A stretch of DNA of 33,887 nt from an uncultured Nitrosomonas sp. (GTDB lineage: Bacteria; Pseudomonadota; Gammaproteobacteria; Burkholderiales; Nitrosomonadaceae): positions 1-33,887 of the forward strand of contig NZ_CADEGP010000026.1 of NCBI RefSeq assembly GCF_902826915.1, written 5' to 3'. Of this stretch, positions 6,192 through 16,061 are shown one piece after another (the first letter of the stretch is position 1; every line of letters begins with the position of its first letter). Made by a program: the position numbers and the translations under genes. A model generated the notes under the pieces. That model did no database searches and was not told the origin of the DNA. It saw only the letters and a program-made list of their open reading frames with translations.

Positions 6192-6944
6192 ATGTTGAAA
6201 TTTCGACACCCAGTTATCATCGCCCTGCTCACTCAGGTCATTACCTTAATAGGTGTTGGTTCCTTTATTGGGTTCCAATCGGTAATCGTTTTAAACATTT
6301 TCGCATGGGCTATGGTGCAAGGGTTGCTGGCTGGGTTTGTCAGCTATTACCTTAGAATGCCGAAGTGGTGGATTCCGATCCATTTGGCTTTTATGCCTCT
6401 AGCCATTGCTGTATTAGCCCTGAATATTTCATCAACTTGGTTTTTAGTGCTTTTTCTTTGCTTACTACTCACCTACGGTAAAACGTATAAAACCCAGGTG
6501 CCGTTGTATCTTTCAAGCAAAAATGTGAACCAGGCATTGGCAACATTATTACCCAAACAGGGTCAGTTTTCCTTTATTGATATTGGAAGCGGATGCGGGG
6601 GGTTAGTCAGCAATCTGGCAAATACTCATAAGAACGGTTTGTTTTATGGCATCGAATATGCGCCCTTACCTTTTTTGATCAGTAAATTAAGAAGCATGTT
6701 TTCTACTTCAACCAGCAAAATAGTATGGGGCGATTTCTGGAAACATGACTTCTCAAGCTATGATATTGTTTATGCTTACTTATCTCCGGTTCCGATGGCT
6801 TCACTCTGGCAGAAGGTGAATCAAGAAATGCGCCCGGGTAGTTTTCTAATCAGCAATACTTTTATTATTCCTGATATACCGCCTGATAAAAGTATCAAGC
6901 TTGATGACTTCTCAAATTCTACGTTATATCTCTGGAAAATATAA
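6192..6944 (+). CDS. Membrane-anchored class I SAM-dependent methyltransferase, substrate unknown
   Basis: A 250-aa protein with about four hydrophobic helices in the first 96 residues, followed by a Rossmann-type methyltransferase domain. Motif I is FIDIGSGCGGL (about 128-138), and the acidic residue closing strand 2 is Glu155 in FYGIEYAP. The segment IVWGDFWKHDFSSYDIVYAY fits motifs II-III. It starts 24 bases after motB on the same strand, so it may be read with motAB, though no clear Shine-Dalgarno precedes the ATG. It ends 18 bases from the convergent cysS. The membrane anchor suggests a lipid, quinone or membrane-protein substrate, but nothing in the sequence decides this. Confidence 0.8.
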   Translation: MLKFRHPVIIALLTQVITLIGVGSFIGFQSVIVLNIFAWAMVQGLLAGFVSYYLRMPKWWIPIHLAFMPLAIAVLALNISSTWFLVLFLCLLLTYGKTYKTQVPLYLSSKNVNQALATLLPKQGQFSFIDIGSGCGGLVSNLANTHKNGLFYGIEYAPLPFLISKLRSMFSTSTSKIVWGDFWKHDFSSYDIVYAYLSPVPMASLWQKVNQEMRPGSFLISNTFIIPDIPPDKSIKLDDFSNSTLYLWKI

Positions 6945-6962
6945 CATCCAGATTGCAATAGC

Positions 6963-8345
6963 CTATGTACGACGCCAGGTAGTCCCTTGCGAGCTATCTT
7001 CAAGAATGATGCCTTGTTCTTGCAGCTGTTTCCGGATTACATCAGCATCGGAATAGCGCCCTTCTTTCCGTGCGCTTATACGTTCCTGAATCAATTGCTC
7101 GATTTCATCGTGGATTGAAGCGTTTAATTCACTGTTAGCTACCTTATTTTGCAAATATTCCTGGGGTTTTTGCTGCAAAATCCCTAGTAAGCTACCCAGC
7201 GCCTTAAGTAACCCAGCGTGTTCTTTTGATCCTGTTTTATTGATATCGCTGGCAAGATCAAACAATATCGCAATTGCATCCGGTGTATTAAAGTCATCAT
7301 CCATTGCTTGTTTAAATTTTTGCGCATAAGCGTTATTCCAATCTATCGTTGCAACCTGAATGGACTCAACTTCTTTTAATGCAATATAGAGCCGATCGAG
7401 TGCCAGTTTTGTGTCTCTAAGATGTTGATCAGAATAATTGAGTGGGCTGCGATAGTGCGCACGTAAAATAAAAAAACGTACCACCTCAGGTTGATACAAT
7501 TTTAATATCTCACGGACAGTAAAAAAATTACCTAGAGACTTTGACATTTTTTCATTGTCAACTCGAACAAATCCATTGTGCATCCAGTAATTAACGAATG
7601 GGTGATCGTGTGCTCCTTCACTTTGCGCAATCTCATTTTCATGATGCGGAAACTGTAGATCTTGCCCTCCCCCATGAATATCAAAATGCTCGCCAAGAAA
7701 TTGCTCGCACATAGCTGAGCACTCGATGTGCCAGCCCGGTCGTCCTTGCCCCCACGGAGACTCCCAGAATGGTTCGCCAAGTTTTGCTGATTTCCACAAT
7801 ACAAAATCCAATGGATCTTTTTTGCTTGAATCAATATCAACACGCTCGCCTGCGCGTAGATCGCTCAGAGATTTACCGGAAAGCTTGCCATAACCAGGAA
7901 AGTTATGTACAGAATAATAAACATCACCATTATGAGCTTGGTAGGCGAGATTCTTTTCAACCAGTGTGCTAATCATCCGAATCATGCTTTCAATATGGTG
8001 TGTTGCACATGGTTCATGAGTCGGTGATGAAACGCCTAATGCTGTAGCATCTTCATTCATGGCTTGAATAAAACGCTGCGTTAGTGTTTCAATTGATTCA
8101 TTACTTTCTTGCGCACGTTTAATGATTTTATCGTCGATATCGGTAATATTTCGTACGTAATTGACAGCAAAATCATTCGTTTCAAACCAACGAACAACCA
8201 TATCAAATACAACCAGCACCCTCGCATGACCCAAATGACAGTAATCATAAACGGTCATCCCACACACATATAGTTTAACTTTCCCAGGCGTAATCGGAAC
8301 AAAACCTTGTTTTTCACGAGCGATTGAGTTATATATTTTGAGCAT
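6963..8345 (-). CDS. cysS: Cysteinyl-tRNA synthetase
   Basis: A 460-aa class I aminoacyl-tRNA synthetase charging tRNA-Cys. The HIGH-type signature HLGH is at residues 37-40 ([11 protein letters not shown]) and the KMSKS loop is in [11 protein letters not shown]. Zinc ligands include Cys28 (LYVCGMTVY), the Cys in [10 protein letters not shown] and the His of [11 protein letters not shown]. The C-terminal anticodon-binding region ends in [17 protein letters not shown], as usual. The frame is open 31 codons further upstream, but MLKIYNS is the family start, so 8345 was chosen. Convergent with the methyltransferase and divergent from the cyclophilin gene. Confidence 0.97.
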   Translation of the reverse strand: MLKIYNSIAREKQGFVPITPGKVKLYVCGMTVYDYCHLGHARVLVVFDMVVRWFETNDFAVNYVRNITDIDDKIIKRAQESNESIETLTQRFIQAMNEDATALGVSSPTHEPCATHHIESMIRMISTLVEKNLAYQAHNGDVYYSVHNFPGYGKLSGKSLSDLRAGERVDIDSSKKDPLDFVLWKSAKLGEPFWESPWGQGRPGWHIECSAMCEQFLGEHFDIHGGGQDLQFPHHENEIAQSEGAHDHPFVNYWMHNGFVRVDNEKMSKSLGNFFTVREILKLYQPEVVRFFILRAHYRSPLNYSDQHLRDTKLALDRLYIALKEVESIQVATIDWNNAYAQKFKQAMDDDFNTPDAIAILFDLASDINKTGSKEHAGLLKALGSLLGILQQKPQEYLQNKVANSELNASIHDEIEQLIQERISARKEGRYSDADVIRKQLQEQGIILEDSSQGTTWRRT

Positions 8346-8486
8346 AAAGCCAATGGATAAAATTGTGGAATTACTTGTCTTTTTGATAGAATCCAGAACC
8401 TTCTTGGATACAACCGGAATGGACGATGAGTATAACATAATGTAGATTTGAATCTCTGTTTACCACAAACGATGAGGACCCTGACT

Positions 8487-9068
8487 ATGTATTTTCGCCA
8501 AATTTTGTTTTTCCTTTTTTTATTTTCATTTCCTCTGTATGCTAACGCAGAAAATATTAAGGTTGAAATGAAAACGAATGTTGGAAACATTGTCCTTGAG
8601 CTTTATCCTGACAAGGCGCCTAAAACCGTTGAGAATTTTCTGCAATATGTTGACGATGGTTTTTTCACAAATACGGTATTCCACCGAGTCATAAACGGCT
8701 TTATGATTCAAGGTGGCGGATTCGATACCGCGCTCAACCAAAAACCGACACGAGCGCCCATTCGAAATGAAGCTGCTAATGATTTGAAGAATGAGACCGG
8801 AACGATCGCAATGGCACGAACATCGGATCCTCATTCTGCATCAGCCCAATTTTTTATTAACGTTGCTGATAACAAATTTCTTAATTTTAAGGCACCTAAT
8901 CAAAGTGGTTATGGTTATGCGGTGTTTGGGAAGGTAATTTCCGGCATGGATATTGTTAATAAAATTGCATCAATGCCAACTGGCTCAAAAGGCCCTTTTC
9001 CAAGTGACGTACCGAAAAGCAATGTTATTATAGAAGAGATTATTAAACTACCCGTTAATATTCAATAA
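8487..9068 (+). CDS. ppiA: Exported peptidyl-prolyl cis-trans isomerase, cyclophilin type
   Basis: A 193-aa periplasmic cyclophilin that speeds prolyl isomerisation in exported proteins. A signal peptide ([21 protein letters not shown]) precedes [10 protein letters not shown]. The cyclophilin fold shows [16 protein letters not shown] with the catalytic Arg, then [21 protein letters not shown] and [14 protein letters not shown]. The ATG at 8487 has a GAGGA Shine-Dalgarno at 8474-8478; the ATGs at 8448 and 8472 would bury the signal peptide. Its cytoplasmic-type paralogue follows after 30 bases, so they are likely co-transcribed. Shares a short divergent region with cysS. Confidence 0.94.
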   Translation: MYFRQILFFLFLFSFPLYANAENIKVEMKTNVGNIVLELYPDKAPKTVENFLQYVDDGFFTNTVFHRVINGFMIQGGGFDTALNQKPTRAPIRNEAANDLKNETGTIAMARTSDPHSASAQFFINVADNKFLNFKAPNQSGYGYAVFGKVISGMDIVNKIASMPTGSKGPFPSDVPKSNVIIEEIIKLPVNIQ

Positions 9069-9098
9069 CAAGAATCACAAATTAACAAAGGATAAATA

Positions 9099-9590
9099 AT
9101 GGTTAGATTACAAACCAATTTAGGTGAAATAACAATTGAACTGGATAGCGAAAAAGCGCCTGAAACTGTACAGAATTTTTTAGACTATGTAACCAGTGGA
9201 TTCTATGACAATACACTATTTCATCGTGTTATCGATGATTTCATGATTCAAGGGGGTGGATTTGAACCTGGAATGAAACAAAAAAACCCGCGCACGCCTA
9301 TTCAAAATGAAGCCGCAAACGGACTCAAAAATGATACTTATACCATAGCGATGGCGCGTACGTCTGATATACACTCTGCGACAGCGCAATTTTTTATCAA
9401 TGTAGCCAATAATGGATTTTTGAATTATAAGGATCCATCATCGCACGGCTTTGGATACTGCGTGTTTGGTAAAGTGGTTGAGGGTCAGGATGTGGTCGAT
9501 ACGATAAAGAAAGTTAAAACTGGGAATCATGCTGGGCACCAGAATGTTCCCGTTGAGAATGTCATTATCCAAAAAGCTGAAGTCATTTAA
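9099..9590 (+). CDS. ppiB: Cytoplasmic peptidyl-prolyl cis-trans isomerase, cyclophilin type
   Basis: A 163-aa cyclophilin without signal peptide, full length for PpiB. It starts [16 protein letters not shown] and carries [16 protein letters not shown] with the catalytic Arg, [19 protein letters not shown], and [29 protein letters not shown] before the ATG gives a good Shine-Dalgarno. It is very similar to the upstream exported copy, so the pair looks like a tandem duplication. Convergent with metZ, with no clear terminator in the 51 bases between them. Confidence 0.95.
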   Translation: MVRLQTNLGEITIELDSEKAPETVQNFLDYVTSGFYDNTLFHRVIDDFMIQGGGFEPGMKQKNPRTPIQNEAANGLKNDTYTIAMARTSDIHSATAQFFINVANNGFLNYKDPSSHGFGYCVFGKVVEGQDVVDTIKKVKTGNHAGHQNVPVENVIIQKAEVI

Positions 9591-9641
9591 TTGCGCGTTG
9601 GGTTCAGTGATTTTGATTCATCGATCTGCTAAATTCATTAG

Positions 9642-10820
9642 CTATAGCGCTAAACCTCGAGCTAAATCGGTCTGAAGATCTAGCACTGATTCTAATCCCA
9701 CTGCAATACGCAACAACCCATCGGATATCCCTGCAGCGTCTCGCGCTTCTTGACTGATTCGTGCATGGGTTGTCGTTGCAGGATGTGTCAGTGTACTTTT
9801 CGTATCACCTAAATTGGCAGTAATTGATATTAAACGCGTCGAATCAATAACGCGCCAAGCGGCTTCTTTACCCCCTCTAACTTCAAAGGTAACAATACCT
9901 CCGCCAGATCTTTGTTGTTGTTTTGCCAATTCATATTGCGGATGCGACATTAAACCCGGATAAAATATACGCGTCACATTGGGATGAGACTCAAGCCATT
10001 GGGCCAGTTGCAAGGCATTTCTCGAATGCGTTTCCACACGAATTTTAAGTGTTTCCAAACCTTTTAGGATAACCCACGCATTGAATGCACTTAGCGTCGG
10101 CCCGGCCGTACGTAAGAATCCATAGATACCGCCGTCCATTAGCACGTCGCGTTTACCTAAGACAGCACCTCCTAACACTCTTCCTTGCCCATCCAAATAT
10201 TTGGTAGCAGAGTGAATCACAATATCTGCACCAAGCTCAAGCGGTTTTTGCAAAACAGGAGTACAGAAGCAGTTATCGACCACTAGCCAAATACCCGATT
10301 TCTTCGCAATCTCAGCTAAAGCAGTGATATCCGATACTTCTGTTAATGGATTGGAGGGCGTTTCCAAAAAGAATAGCTTGGTGTTTGCTTGTATAGCGGC
10401 TTGCCATGAATGTGCATCAGTCGCCGATACGAAAGTCGTTTCAATATTAAATTTCTTAAGTATGTTATTGAATAAATTGACTGTTGCACCAAATAAACTC
10501 CGTGATGCGACGATATGATCGCCGGCAGATAGCAACCCCATGACGCATGCAAGTATGGCTGACATGCCGGAAGATGTTGCAATACATGTCTCGGCACTTT
10601 CCAACACAGCAAGCCGTTCTTCAAATGCGGTTACGGTTGGATTAGTAAATCGGGAATATATATTACCCGGCTCATCCCCGGAGAAACGGGCAGCAGCTTG
10701 CGCGGCACTATCAAATACAAAGCTTGAAGTTAAATACATCGCTTCAGAATGCTCATTAAACTGGCTACGATGAATACCAGTATGCAGTGCAAGTGTTTCT
10801 GGCTGTAAATGATCGGACAT
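9642..10820 (-). CDS. metZ: O-succinylhomoserine sulfhydrylase
   Basis: A 392-aa PLP enzyme of the Cys/Met-metabolism family. It makes homocysteine from O-succinylhomoserine and sulfide in methionine synthesis. The PLP lysine is Lys207 in IHSATKYLDGQGR; TSSGMSAI binds the phosphate and VDNCFCTPVLQ contains the Asp that pairs with the pyridine nitrogen. The ETHSRNALQLAQWL and GDTKSTLTHPATTTH segments are typical. Position downstream of purF is the usual one for metZ in Pseudomonas and betaproteobacteria, which favours it over cystathionine synthase or lyase. It lies 107 bases after purF, so it may have its own promoter. Confidence 0.93.
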   Translation of the reverse strand: MSDHLQPETLALHTGIHRSQFNEHSEAMYLTSSFVFDSAAQAAARFSGDEPGNIYSRFTNPTVTAFEERLAVLESAETCIATSSGMSAILACVMGLLSAGDHIVASRSLFGATVNLFNNILKKFNIETTFVSATDAHSWQAAIQANTKLFFLETPSNPLTEVSDITALAEIAKKSGIWLVVDNCFCTPVLQKPLELGADIVIHSATKYLDGQGRVLGGAVLGKRDVLMDGGIYGFLRTAGPTLSAFNAWVILKGLETLKIRVETHSRNALQLAQWLESHPNVTRIFYPGLMSHPQYELAKQQQRSGGGIVTFEVRGGKEAAWRVIDSTRLISITANLGDTKSTLTHPATTTHARISQEARDAAGISDGLLRIAVGLESVLDLQTDLARGLAL

Positions 10821-10927
10821 ATAATTGGAACCTCAAGCAATAATTATATTTTTCAAAATTTATAGCGATTCAACGCTGATGGGATTTGGATCAATCGGTT
10901 AGATAACTCGATTTTTTTCTCAAGAAA

Positions 10928-12448
10928 CTATTCAGAAAAAACCAAACTCAAGTCCAATTGAGTCTTGTATCTAGTGTGATGTGATAGTTGACTGGAGTTT
11001 CTTTGAAATTCGAGGGAATTTAAATAATCTGGCGTTATATCACCCGTAATATAGACTCCATCAAAACACGAAGTCTCAAATTTTTTGACAGTAGGTGAGA
11101 CTACTGAAACGGCATGATTGAGCGCATCCAGTTCCTGGAAAATCAGATAGTCAGCACCAATTTCAGTACAAATCTCGTCTGTATCACGATCCGTTGCGAT
11201 TAATTCTTGGCGCGTTGGCATATCGATACCATACACATTGGGATGTCTTACCGGAGGTGCTGCTGAAGCAAAATATATCTTGTTTGCGCCAGCTTCGCGG
11301 GCCATCTGTACAATCTCACGACTTGTAGTTCCACGTACAATGGAATCATCGACCAATAAAACATTTTTACCACGAAACTCTATACCCATTGCATTTAATT
11401 TTTGCCGCACCGATTTACGTCGTTGTTGTTGTCCTGGCATAATAAAAGTCCGGCCAACATACCGATTTTTAACAAAGCCTTCACGAAAATTAACCCCCAG
11501 GCAATTAGCTAACTGTAGAGCACAAGGACGACCTGAATCTGGTATTGGAATAACCACGTCAATATTTAAGTGAGACATTGATCTTTTAATCTTTTCAGCC
11601 AAATACTCTCCCATATTTAACCTTGTTTCATAAACAGATATGCCATCAATTACAGAATCAGGCCTGGCTAAATATACATACTCAAAAATACAAGGGTTTA
11701 GTGAAGCATTGTTAGCACACTGTTTATTATAAAAGTTACCATCTTCGTCAATAAAAATAGCCTCTCCAGGCTCTATATCACGTATCAGCTTAAATCCGAG
11801 GGTATCCAAAGCAACACTCTCGGAAGCAACTAGATATTCATCACCCATTTCATTTGCTGCCGTTCCAAATACCAAAGGACGTATTCCGCAAGGATCACGA
11901 AAAGCAAGTAACCCATACCCGGCAATCATAGCCACGACCGCATACGCGCCTTTACAACGTTTATGTACGCCAGCTACTGCAGCAAAGATGGCTGTGGGAT
12001 CAAGTTGACAATTGCGCGTGCTTTCCTGTAATTCGTGTGCAAGAACATTCAGAAGCACTTCCGAATCGGAATTAGTATTGACATGTCGTAGATCGGCTCT
12101 AAACAACTCCTGATTAAGCTGATCAGCATTTGTCAGATTCCCGTTATGACTCAGCACAATACCAAACGGTGAATTCACATAAAAAGGTTGAGCCTCAGCT
12201 GGAGAGCGTGCAGACCCTACAGTAGGATAACGCGCATGGCCGATGCCCATATTCCCAGTTAGTGCTCTCATGTTTCTGGTGCGAAACACATCCCTTACCA
12301 AACCAAGCCCTTTATGCATGTGAAAAGTATTGCCCTGCGCTGTTACAATACCGCTCGCATCTTGTCCACGATGCTGCAGCATCAACAGGCCATCATAAAG
12401 TAATTGATTAGCTGGTGATTTTGCAACAATGCCGAGAATTCCGCACAT
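10928..12448 (-). CDS. purF: Amidophosphoribosyltransferase
   Basis: A 506-aa enzyme for the first committed step of purine synthesis, PRPP plus glutamine to phosphoribosylamine. The N-terminal glutaminase starts MCGILGI, so Cys2 becomes the nucleophile after Met removal and there is no propeptide. [10 protein letters not shown] and GHARYPTVG complete that site. The phosphoribosyltransferase domain has PIPDSGRP (about 301-308) and the PRPP loop [13 protein letters not shown] (363-375). Length matches the E. coli-type enzyme. It follows cvpA, the usual partner, after 106 bases. Presumably feedback-inhibited by purine nucleotides, as known for the family. Confidence 0.98.
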   Translation of the reverse strand: MCGILGIVAKSPANQLLYDGLLMLQHRGQDASGIVTAQGNTFHMHKGLGLVRDVFRTRNMRALTGNMGIGHARYPTVGSARSPAEAQPFYVNSPFGIVLSHNGNLTNADQLNQELFRADLRHVNTNSDSEVLLNVLAHELQESTRNCQLDPTAIFAAVAGVHKRCKGAYAVVAMIAGYGLLAFRDPCGIRPLVFGTAANEMGDEYLVASESVALDTLGFKLIRDIEPGEAIFIDEDGNFYNKQCANNASLNPCIFEYVYLARPDSVIDGISVYETRLNMGEYLAEKIKRSMSHLNIDVVIPIPDSGRPCALQLANCLGVNFREGFVKNRYVGRTFIMPGQQQRRKSVRQKLNAMGIEFRGKNVLLVDDSIVRGTTSREIVQMAREAGANKIYFASAAPPVRHPNVYGIDMPTRQELIATDRDTDEICTEIGADYLIFQELDALNHAVSVVSPTVKKFETSCFDGVYITGDITPDYLNSLEFQRNSSQLSHHTRYKTQLDLSLVFSE

Positions 12449-12554
12449 AGAAACACTCCGTAAATTTTGCTTTAATCGGCTTAAAAATAGAAATAAATTT
12501 GCTTAATGAAACAATCATTTGAAGCATCGAAAACTTTACTGATGCAGGATCATT

Positions 12555-13061
12555 TTAAGAACTTTCCTGTCTTTCATAGCTGATATGCTTTGATACGTCA
12601 TTGGGCAGCCAGGGCAATATTTGTAATGCTATTGCTTCCAATGGTTTACTCAAAACAGCCTGCTGCCAAAAAACTTGGTTAGGTATCGTCGTTAATCCGG
12701 CGATCAGAACCAAAAGCATAACAATAATTAAAGCACGCAAAAAGCCAAATAGTGAACCCAGAAATCGGTCAATAAACCCTAACCCAATACCTTTAATAAA
12801 AGCGGCCAATAACATGGTTATCAATGCCGTAACTAGCAAAACAGCCAGGAAAGTCAAAACAAATGTAATGAAAAACCTTAACGTTTCTCCAGTTATTTCA
12901 ACTGGTAAAAATTGCTCAAAGAAGGATGTGTACGCACCCGCTACTATAAACGCAACCACCCAGCCCGCAATAGCTAATGATTCTCGAACAAATCCACGAA
13001 AAACACTTAAAACTATAGATACAAGAAAAATACTGAGAACAACATAGTCAAAAACAGTCAT
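12555..13061 (-). CDS. cvpA: CvpA family membrane protein
   Basis: A 168-aa inner-membrane protein of the CvpA (colicin V production) family. Four hydrophobic segments can be seen: FDYVVLSIFLVSIVLSVFRG, SLAIAGWVVAFIVAGAYTSF, LRFFITFVLTFLAVLLVTAL and FGFLRALIIVMLLVLIAGL, with the family phrase GFIDRFLGSLFGFLRAL between the last two. Its molecular role is unclear; in other bacteria it affects envelope stress tolerance and colicin V export. Located between the SPOR protein gene and purF, its conserved place. Confidence 0.93.
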   Translation of the reverse strand: MTVFDYVVLSIFLVSIVLSVFRGFVRESLAIAGWVVAFIVAGAYTSFFEQFLPVEITGETLRFFITFVLTFLAVLLVTALITMLLAAFIKGIGLGFIDRFLGSLFGFLRALIIVMLLVLIAGLTTIPNQVFWQQAVLSKPLEAIALQILPWLPNDVSKHISYERQESS

Positions 13062-13115
13062 TGATCAAAATTAATAAAATTTTCCTGAATCATCTTGTTT
13101 GATTGGACTACCGTG

Positions 13116-13817
13116 CTACCTGGGAATTATCACTCCGTCCAATCCAATATTTTTTAATTTTCTTAATTCATTGTCAGCTGCGCCTCGCGTCATAAAAGGC
13201 CCAACCCGCACACGCGTTACTTCATTAGTACCAACTCTAAGTGTTTCGGTATACGCATTAAAACCACTTAACTCTAAATTTGCATGTTGTTGCTTAGCTT
13301 TTGATTGATCTGAAAATGCTCCTAGCTGTATAACAAATCCTTTTGCTACATCGGATGAGGTTTGGGGAGTTTTGGTCGTTCCAGTCGCGCTAATCGCTGC
13401 AGTAGGTGCATTTGTAGCGGTATGTGTAGAATTTGCTGCACTTAATATTTCAGTAGATCGCCTATCAAACTTTGGTTTAATACCGGGAATCGGAATACCA
13501 TTTTGTTTATACGTATACGCTTCAATGATCTCCTCTATATTTTGATCATAAATTTCAGGTTCATTCTGTGATTCAGTAGCTGCATTCATTTCACTGAAAG
13601 GTACTGGAGTCATTTGTTCTGCACTCGAAACAATCGTACTTTTATCAATTCCTGGTAAATTAATAGCAATTTCATGTGTTTCATCATCTGTTTTAGGTTC
13701 ATCGAATATGGCTGGCAAAACAATGATGGAAACAAGAACCAGAATTATCGCACCGACCAAACGTCTCCTAGCACGTTTACGAAGTAATAATTCTTCTTCA
13801 GTGATATTTTTACTCAT
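13116..13817 (-). CDS. SPOR-domain membrane protein (DedD-like)
   Basis: A 233-aa bitopic protein. A basic cytoplasmic stretch (RKRARRR) precedes one membrane helix (VGAIILVLVSIIVLPAIF, about 20-37). A long low-complexity periplasmic linker rich in Thr/Ala follows, and a C-terminal SPOR domain (about 155-233; GFVIQLGAFSDQSKAKQQ, TRVRVGPFMTRGAAD, LDGVIIPR). SPOR domains bind denuded septal peptidoglycan, so a role in cell division is likely. The frame could start at TTG 13829, but ATG 13817 gives the usual start. Its place between folC and cvpA is that of dedD. Confidence 0.9.
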   Translation of the reverse strand: MSKNITEEELLLRKRARRRLVGAIILVLVSIIVLPAIFDEPKTDDETHEIAINLPGIDKSTIVSSAEQMTPVPFSEMNAATESQNEPEIYDQNIEEIIEAYTYKQNGIPIPGIKPKFDRRSTEILSAANSTHTATNAPTAAISATGTTKTPQTSSDVAKGFVIQLGAFSDQSKAKQQHANLELSGFNAYTETLRVGTNEVTRVRVGPFMTRGAADNELRKLKNIGLDGVIIPR

Positions 13818-13832
13818 AAGCAAACCCAATGA

Positions 13833-15134
13833 TTACTTGCTTCGATGTGTGTTTAAGTATTGCAACACGTCACTCACCGTATAGAAAGATCCAAATACGC
13901 AGATTCTATCATTTTTACTTGCTTGTTCACAGGCAAAAACAAAAGCAGAACCAGTGTCGGAAAATTTGCGAATATGATCATCATCGGAGACTTCGGCTTT
14001 ATGGATTTCATTAATCAAATAATCCGCAGTCGCAGCACGGGAAGAATCAACAGAAGATACGAGCCAATAATCAATATCATTCTTTAATGCTTGAATAACG
14101 CCACAGATATCCTTATCTTGTAACATAGCTACAACTGCATAGGTTTGTCCAGTAGACCTTGTTGCACGTAGGTTTTGTGACAGCACCATCGCGGCACTGG
14201 GATTATGCGCGACATCCAGAATAATCAGCGGCTGTGTTGAAATCACCTGAAATCGTCCTGGAATAATCGCTTCCATTAAACCCTGACGTACATTATTCAT
14301 ACTGACGGGCAGCACTTCTCTCAGCGTATCCAATGCAGCCAGACAGGTACTTGCATTTTGTAGCTGTTTTTCTCCTCTTAAAGCTGGAAGTGGAAGAGAA
14401 TAGCGTCTACTCTCCGGACCCCAAAAATCCCAATGCATATCTTGTTTTGAAAAACCGAATTGTTCATTAATCTGATATAAGATTGCGTCGTTCTTTTCAG
14501 CTTGCTGGATGACTGATTGTGGTATATCAATTTCCGCACAAATTGCCGGTTTGTTTTTTCTAAAAATAGCGGCTTTTTCAAAACCTATTTTTTCTCGCGT
14601 ATCGCCAAGATATTCGACATGATCAAGATCGATACTGGTTAGAATTGAACAATCAGCATCAAAGATATTAACTGCGTCAAGGCGCCCTCCTAAGCCAACT
14701 TCCAGAACCGCTGCATTGACACCTGCCTGGACAAAACAATACATCGCAGCCAATGTGCCAAATTCAAAATAAGTTAATGAAATGCCTCGAACACTACAAG
14801 CTGAATATATTTGCGTAAAGGCGTTGCAAAGACTCTTATCATCAATGTCTTTTTTACCGATGCGGATCCGTTCATTATAGTGCAACAAATGAGGAGAAGT
14901 GTAACAACCTACTGCATAGCCCGCACAATGCAATATGGATTCAAGCATTGCACAGACAGATCCTTTACCGTTGGTTCCACCAACAATGATGATAGGGAAC
15001 TGAGGCTGCAACGCAAGCTCTACTCGAATGCGATTGACTCGCTCCAGTCCTAGTTCAATCGTTTGAGGATGAAACACCTCGAGATAACTTAACCAATCTG
15101 CAACTGAAACAGGAAGCTTATCTGGCACATTCAT
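13833..15134 (-). CDS. folC: Bifunctional dihydrofolate synthase / folylpolyglutamate synthase
   Basis: A 433-aa Mur-ligase-type enzyme that adds glutamate to dihydropteroate and extends folate polyglutamate tails. The ATP loop GGTNGKGSV is at about 52-60, SPHLLHYNERIRI follows, and FEFGTLAAMYCF with VGLGGRLDAVNIF marks the magnesium/folate region. SIDLDHVEYLGDT and ILDVAHNPSA are the conserved central and C-terminal motifs. Full length. It starts 21 bases after accD stops and is followed 15 bases later by the SPOR gene, consistent with one operon. Confidence 0.96.
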   Translation of the reverse strand: MNVPDKLPVSVADWLSYLEVFHPQTIELGLERVNRIRVELALQPQFPIIIVGGTNGKGSVCAMLESILHCAGYAVGCYTSPHLLHYNERIRIGKKDIDDKSLCNAFTQIYSACSVRGISLTYFEFGTLAAMYCFVQAGVNAAVLEVGLGGRLDAVNIFDADCSILTSIDLDHVEYLGDTREKIGFEKAAIFRKNKPAICAEIDIPQSVIQQAEKNDAILYQINEQFGFSKQDMHWDFWGPESRRYSLPLPALRGEKQLQNASTCLAALDTLREVLPVSMNNVRQGLMEAIIPGRFQVISTQPLIILDVAHNPSAAMVLSQNLRATRSTGQTYAVVAMLQDKDICGVIQALKNDIDYWLVSSVDSSRAATADYLINEIHKAEVSDDDHIRKFSDTGSAFVFACEQASKNDRICVFGSFYTVSDVLQYLNTHRSK

Positions 15135-15155
15135 CGCCCTTGATCAATCCAGAAT

Positions 15156-16025
15156 TTAAGCTATCGGCATAGAAACACGCATCAATTGTGTACAAATGTT
15201 GACAATTTTGTCACGCATTTGCCTTCGATCGATAATCATATCAATCGCACCATGTTGCAATAAGAATTCAGCGCGCTGAAAACCTTCTGGCAGTGTCTGG
15301 CGTACAGTTTGTTCGATTACTCGTGGACCAGCAAAGCCGATAAGTGCTCCTGGTTCCGCAATTACAACATCTCCAATAAAAGCAAAGCTTGCAGATACAC
15401 CACCCATGGTAGGGTCTGTCAAAACAGAAATATAGGGGAGTTTATTACGACTCAGCCGCGTTAATGCGGCTGTGGTTTTAGCCATTTGCATTAGAGAAAA
15501 TAAACCTTCTTGCATACGTGCCCCTCCACTCGCACTGAAGCAAATAAACGGAACATGGTTATCAATACAAGTTTTCACACCACGAACAAATCGTTCGCCC
15601 ACCACAGAGCCCATCGACCCGCCCATAAAACCAAACTCAAACACAGCAACAACAACAGGTATCGTTTTAATAGTCCCTTGCATGACCACTAAAGAGTCAT
15701 CTTCGTCAGTATTTTCCTTGGCCTGCGCCAGGCGATCAGCATAACGTTTACTATCCTTGAATTTCAATGCATCAGTCGCAACCACTTCGACACCAATCTC
15801 AAATCGACCTTCGGGATCCAACAATTGATCAATGCGGTCTCTGGCAGAAATGCGGTTATGAAAATCACATTTTGGGCAAACGCTTAGATTTCTGGCTAGA
15901 TCGGTGTAATATAAGACCGCTTCGCAAGTGACGCATTTACTCCACAAGCCTTCTGGCACTATTTTCTTTTCGCCGGCTTCTTTGCGTTTAATTTTAGGTG
16001 GAATTATATTCTGAAACCAACTCAT
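15156..16025 (-). CDS. accD: Acetyl-CoA carboxylase carboxyltransferase subunit beta
   Basis: A 289-aa subunit that with AccA transfers carboxyl from biotin to acetyl-CoA, giving malonyl-CoA for fatty acid synthesis. The N-terminal zinc finger is Cys31, Cys34, Cys50, Cys53 (CVTC and CPKC). The crotonase-like core shows [35 protein letters not shown] and [15 protein letters not shown], with [14 protein letters not shown] near the end. Length is normal. It lies between trpA and folC, as in many proteobacteria. Confidence 0.97.
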   Translation of the reverse strand: MSWFQNIIPPKIKRKEAGEKKIVPEGLWSKCVTCEAVLYYTDLARNLSVCPKCDFHNRISARDRIDQLLDPEGRFEIGVEVVATDALKFKDSKRYADRLAQAKENTDEDDSLVVMQGTIKTIPVVVAVFEFGFMGGSMGSVVGERFVRGVKTCIDNHVPFICFSASGGARMQEGLFSLMQMAKTTAALTRLSRNKLPYISVLTDPTMGGVSASFAFIGDVVIAEPGALIGFAGPRVIEQTVRQTLPEGFQRAEFLLQHGAIDMIIDRRQMRDKIVNICTQLMRVSMPIA

Positions 16026-16061
16026 GAAAACTGTTCCCTAGAATGTATTGTTAGCATTACT

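Noticed and set aside
8346..8438. Upstream in-frame extension of cysS
   Set aside because: The family starts at MLKIYNS; the added 31 residues match nothing.
9591..9641. Possible bidirectional terminator between ppiB and metZ
   Set aside because: Only short imperfect pairings around TAGCTATAGCGCTA and no T-run on either side.
15472..15744. Open frames opposite accD, purF, asd, leuC and other core genes
   Set aside because: They lie on the complementary strand of clear, conserved genes and have no start signals or recognisable protein pattern.
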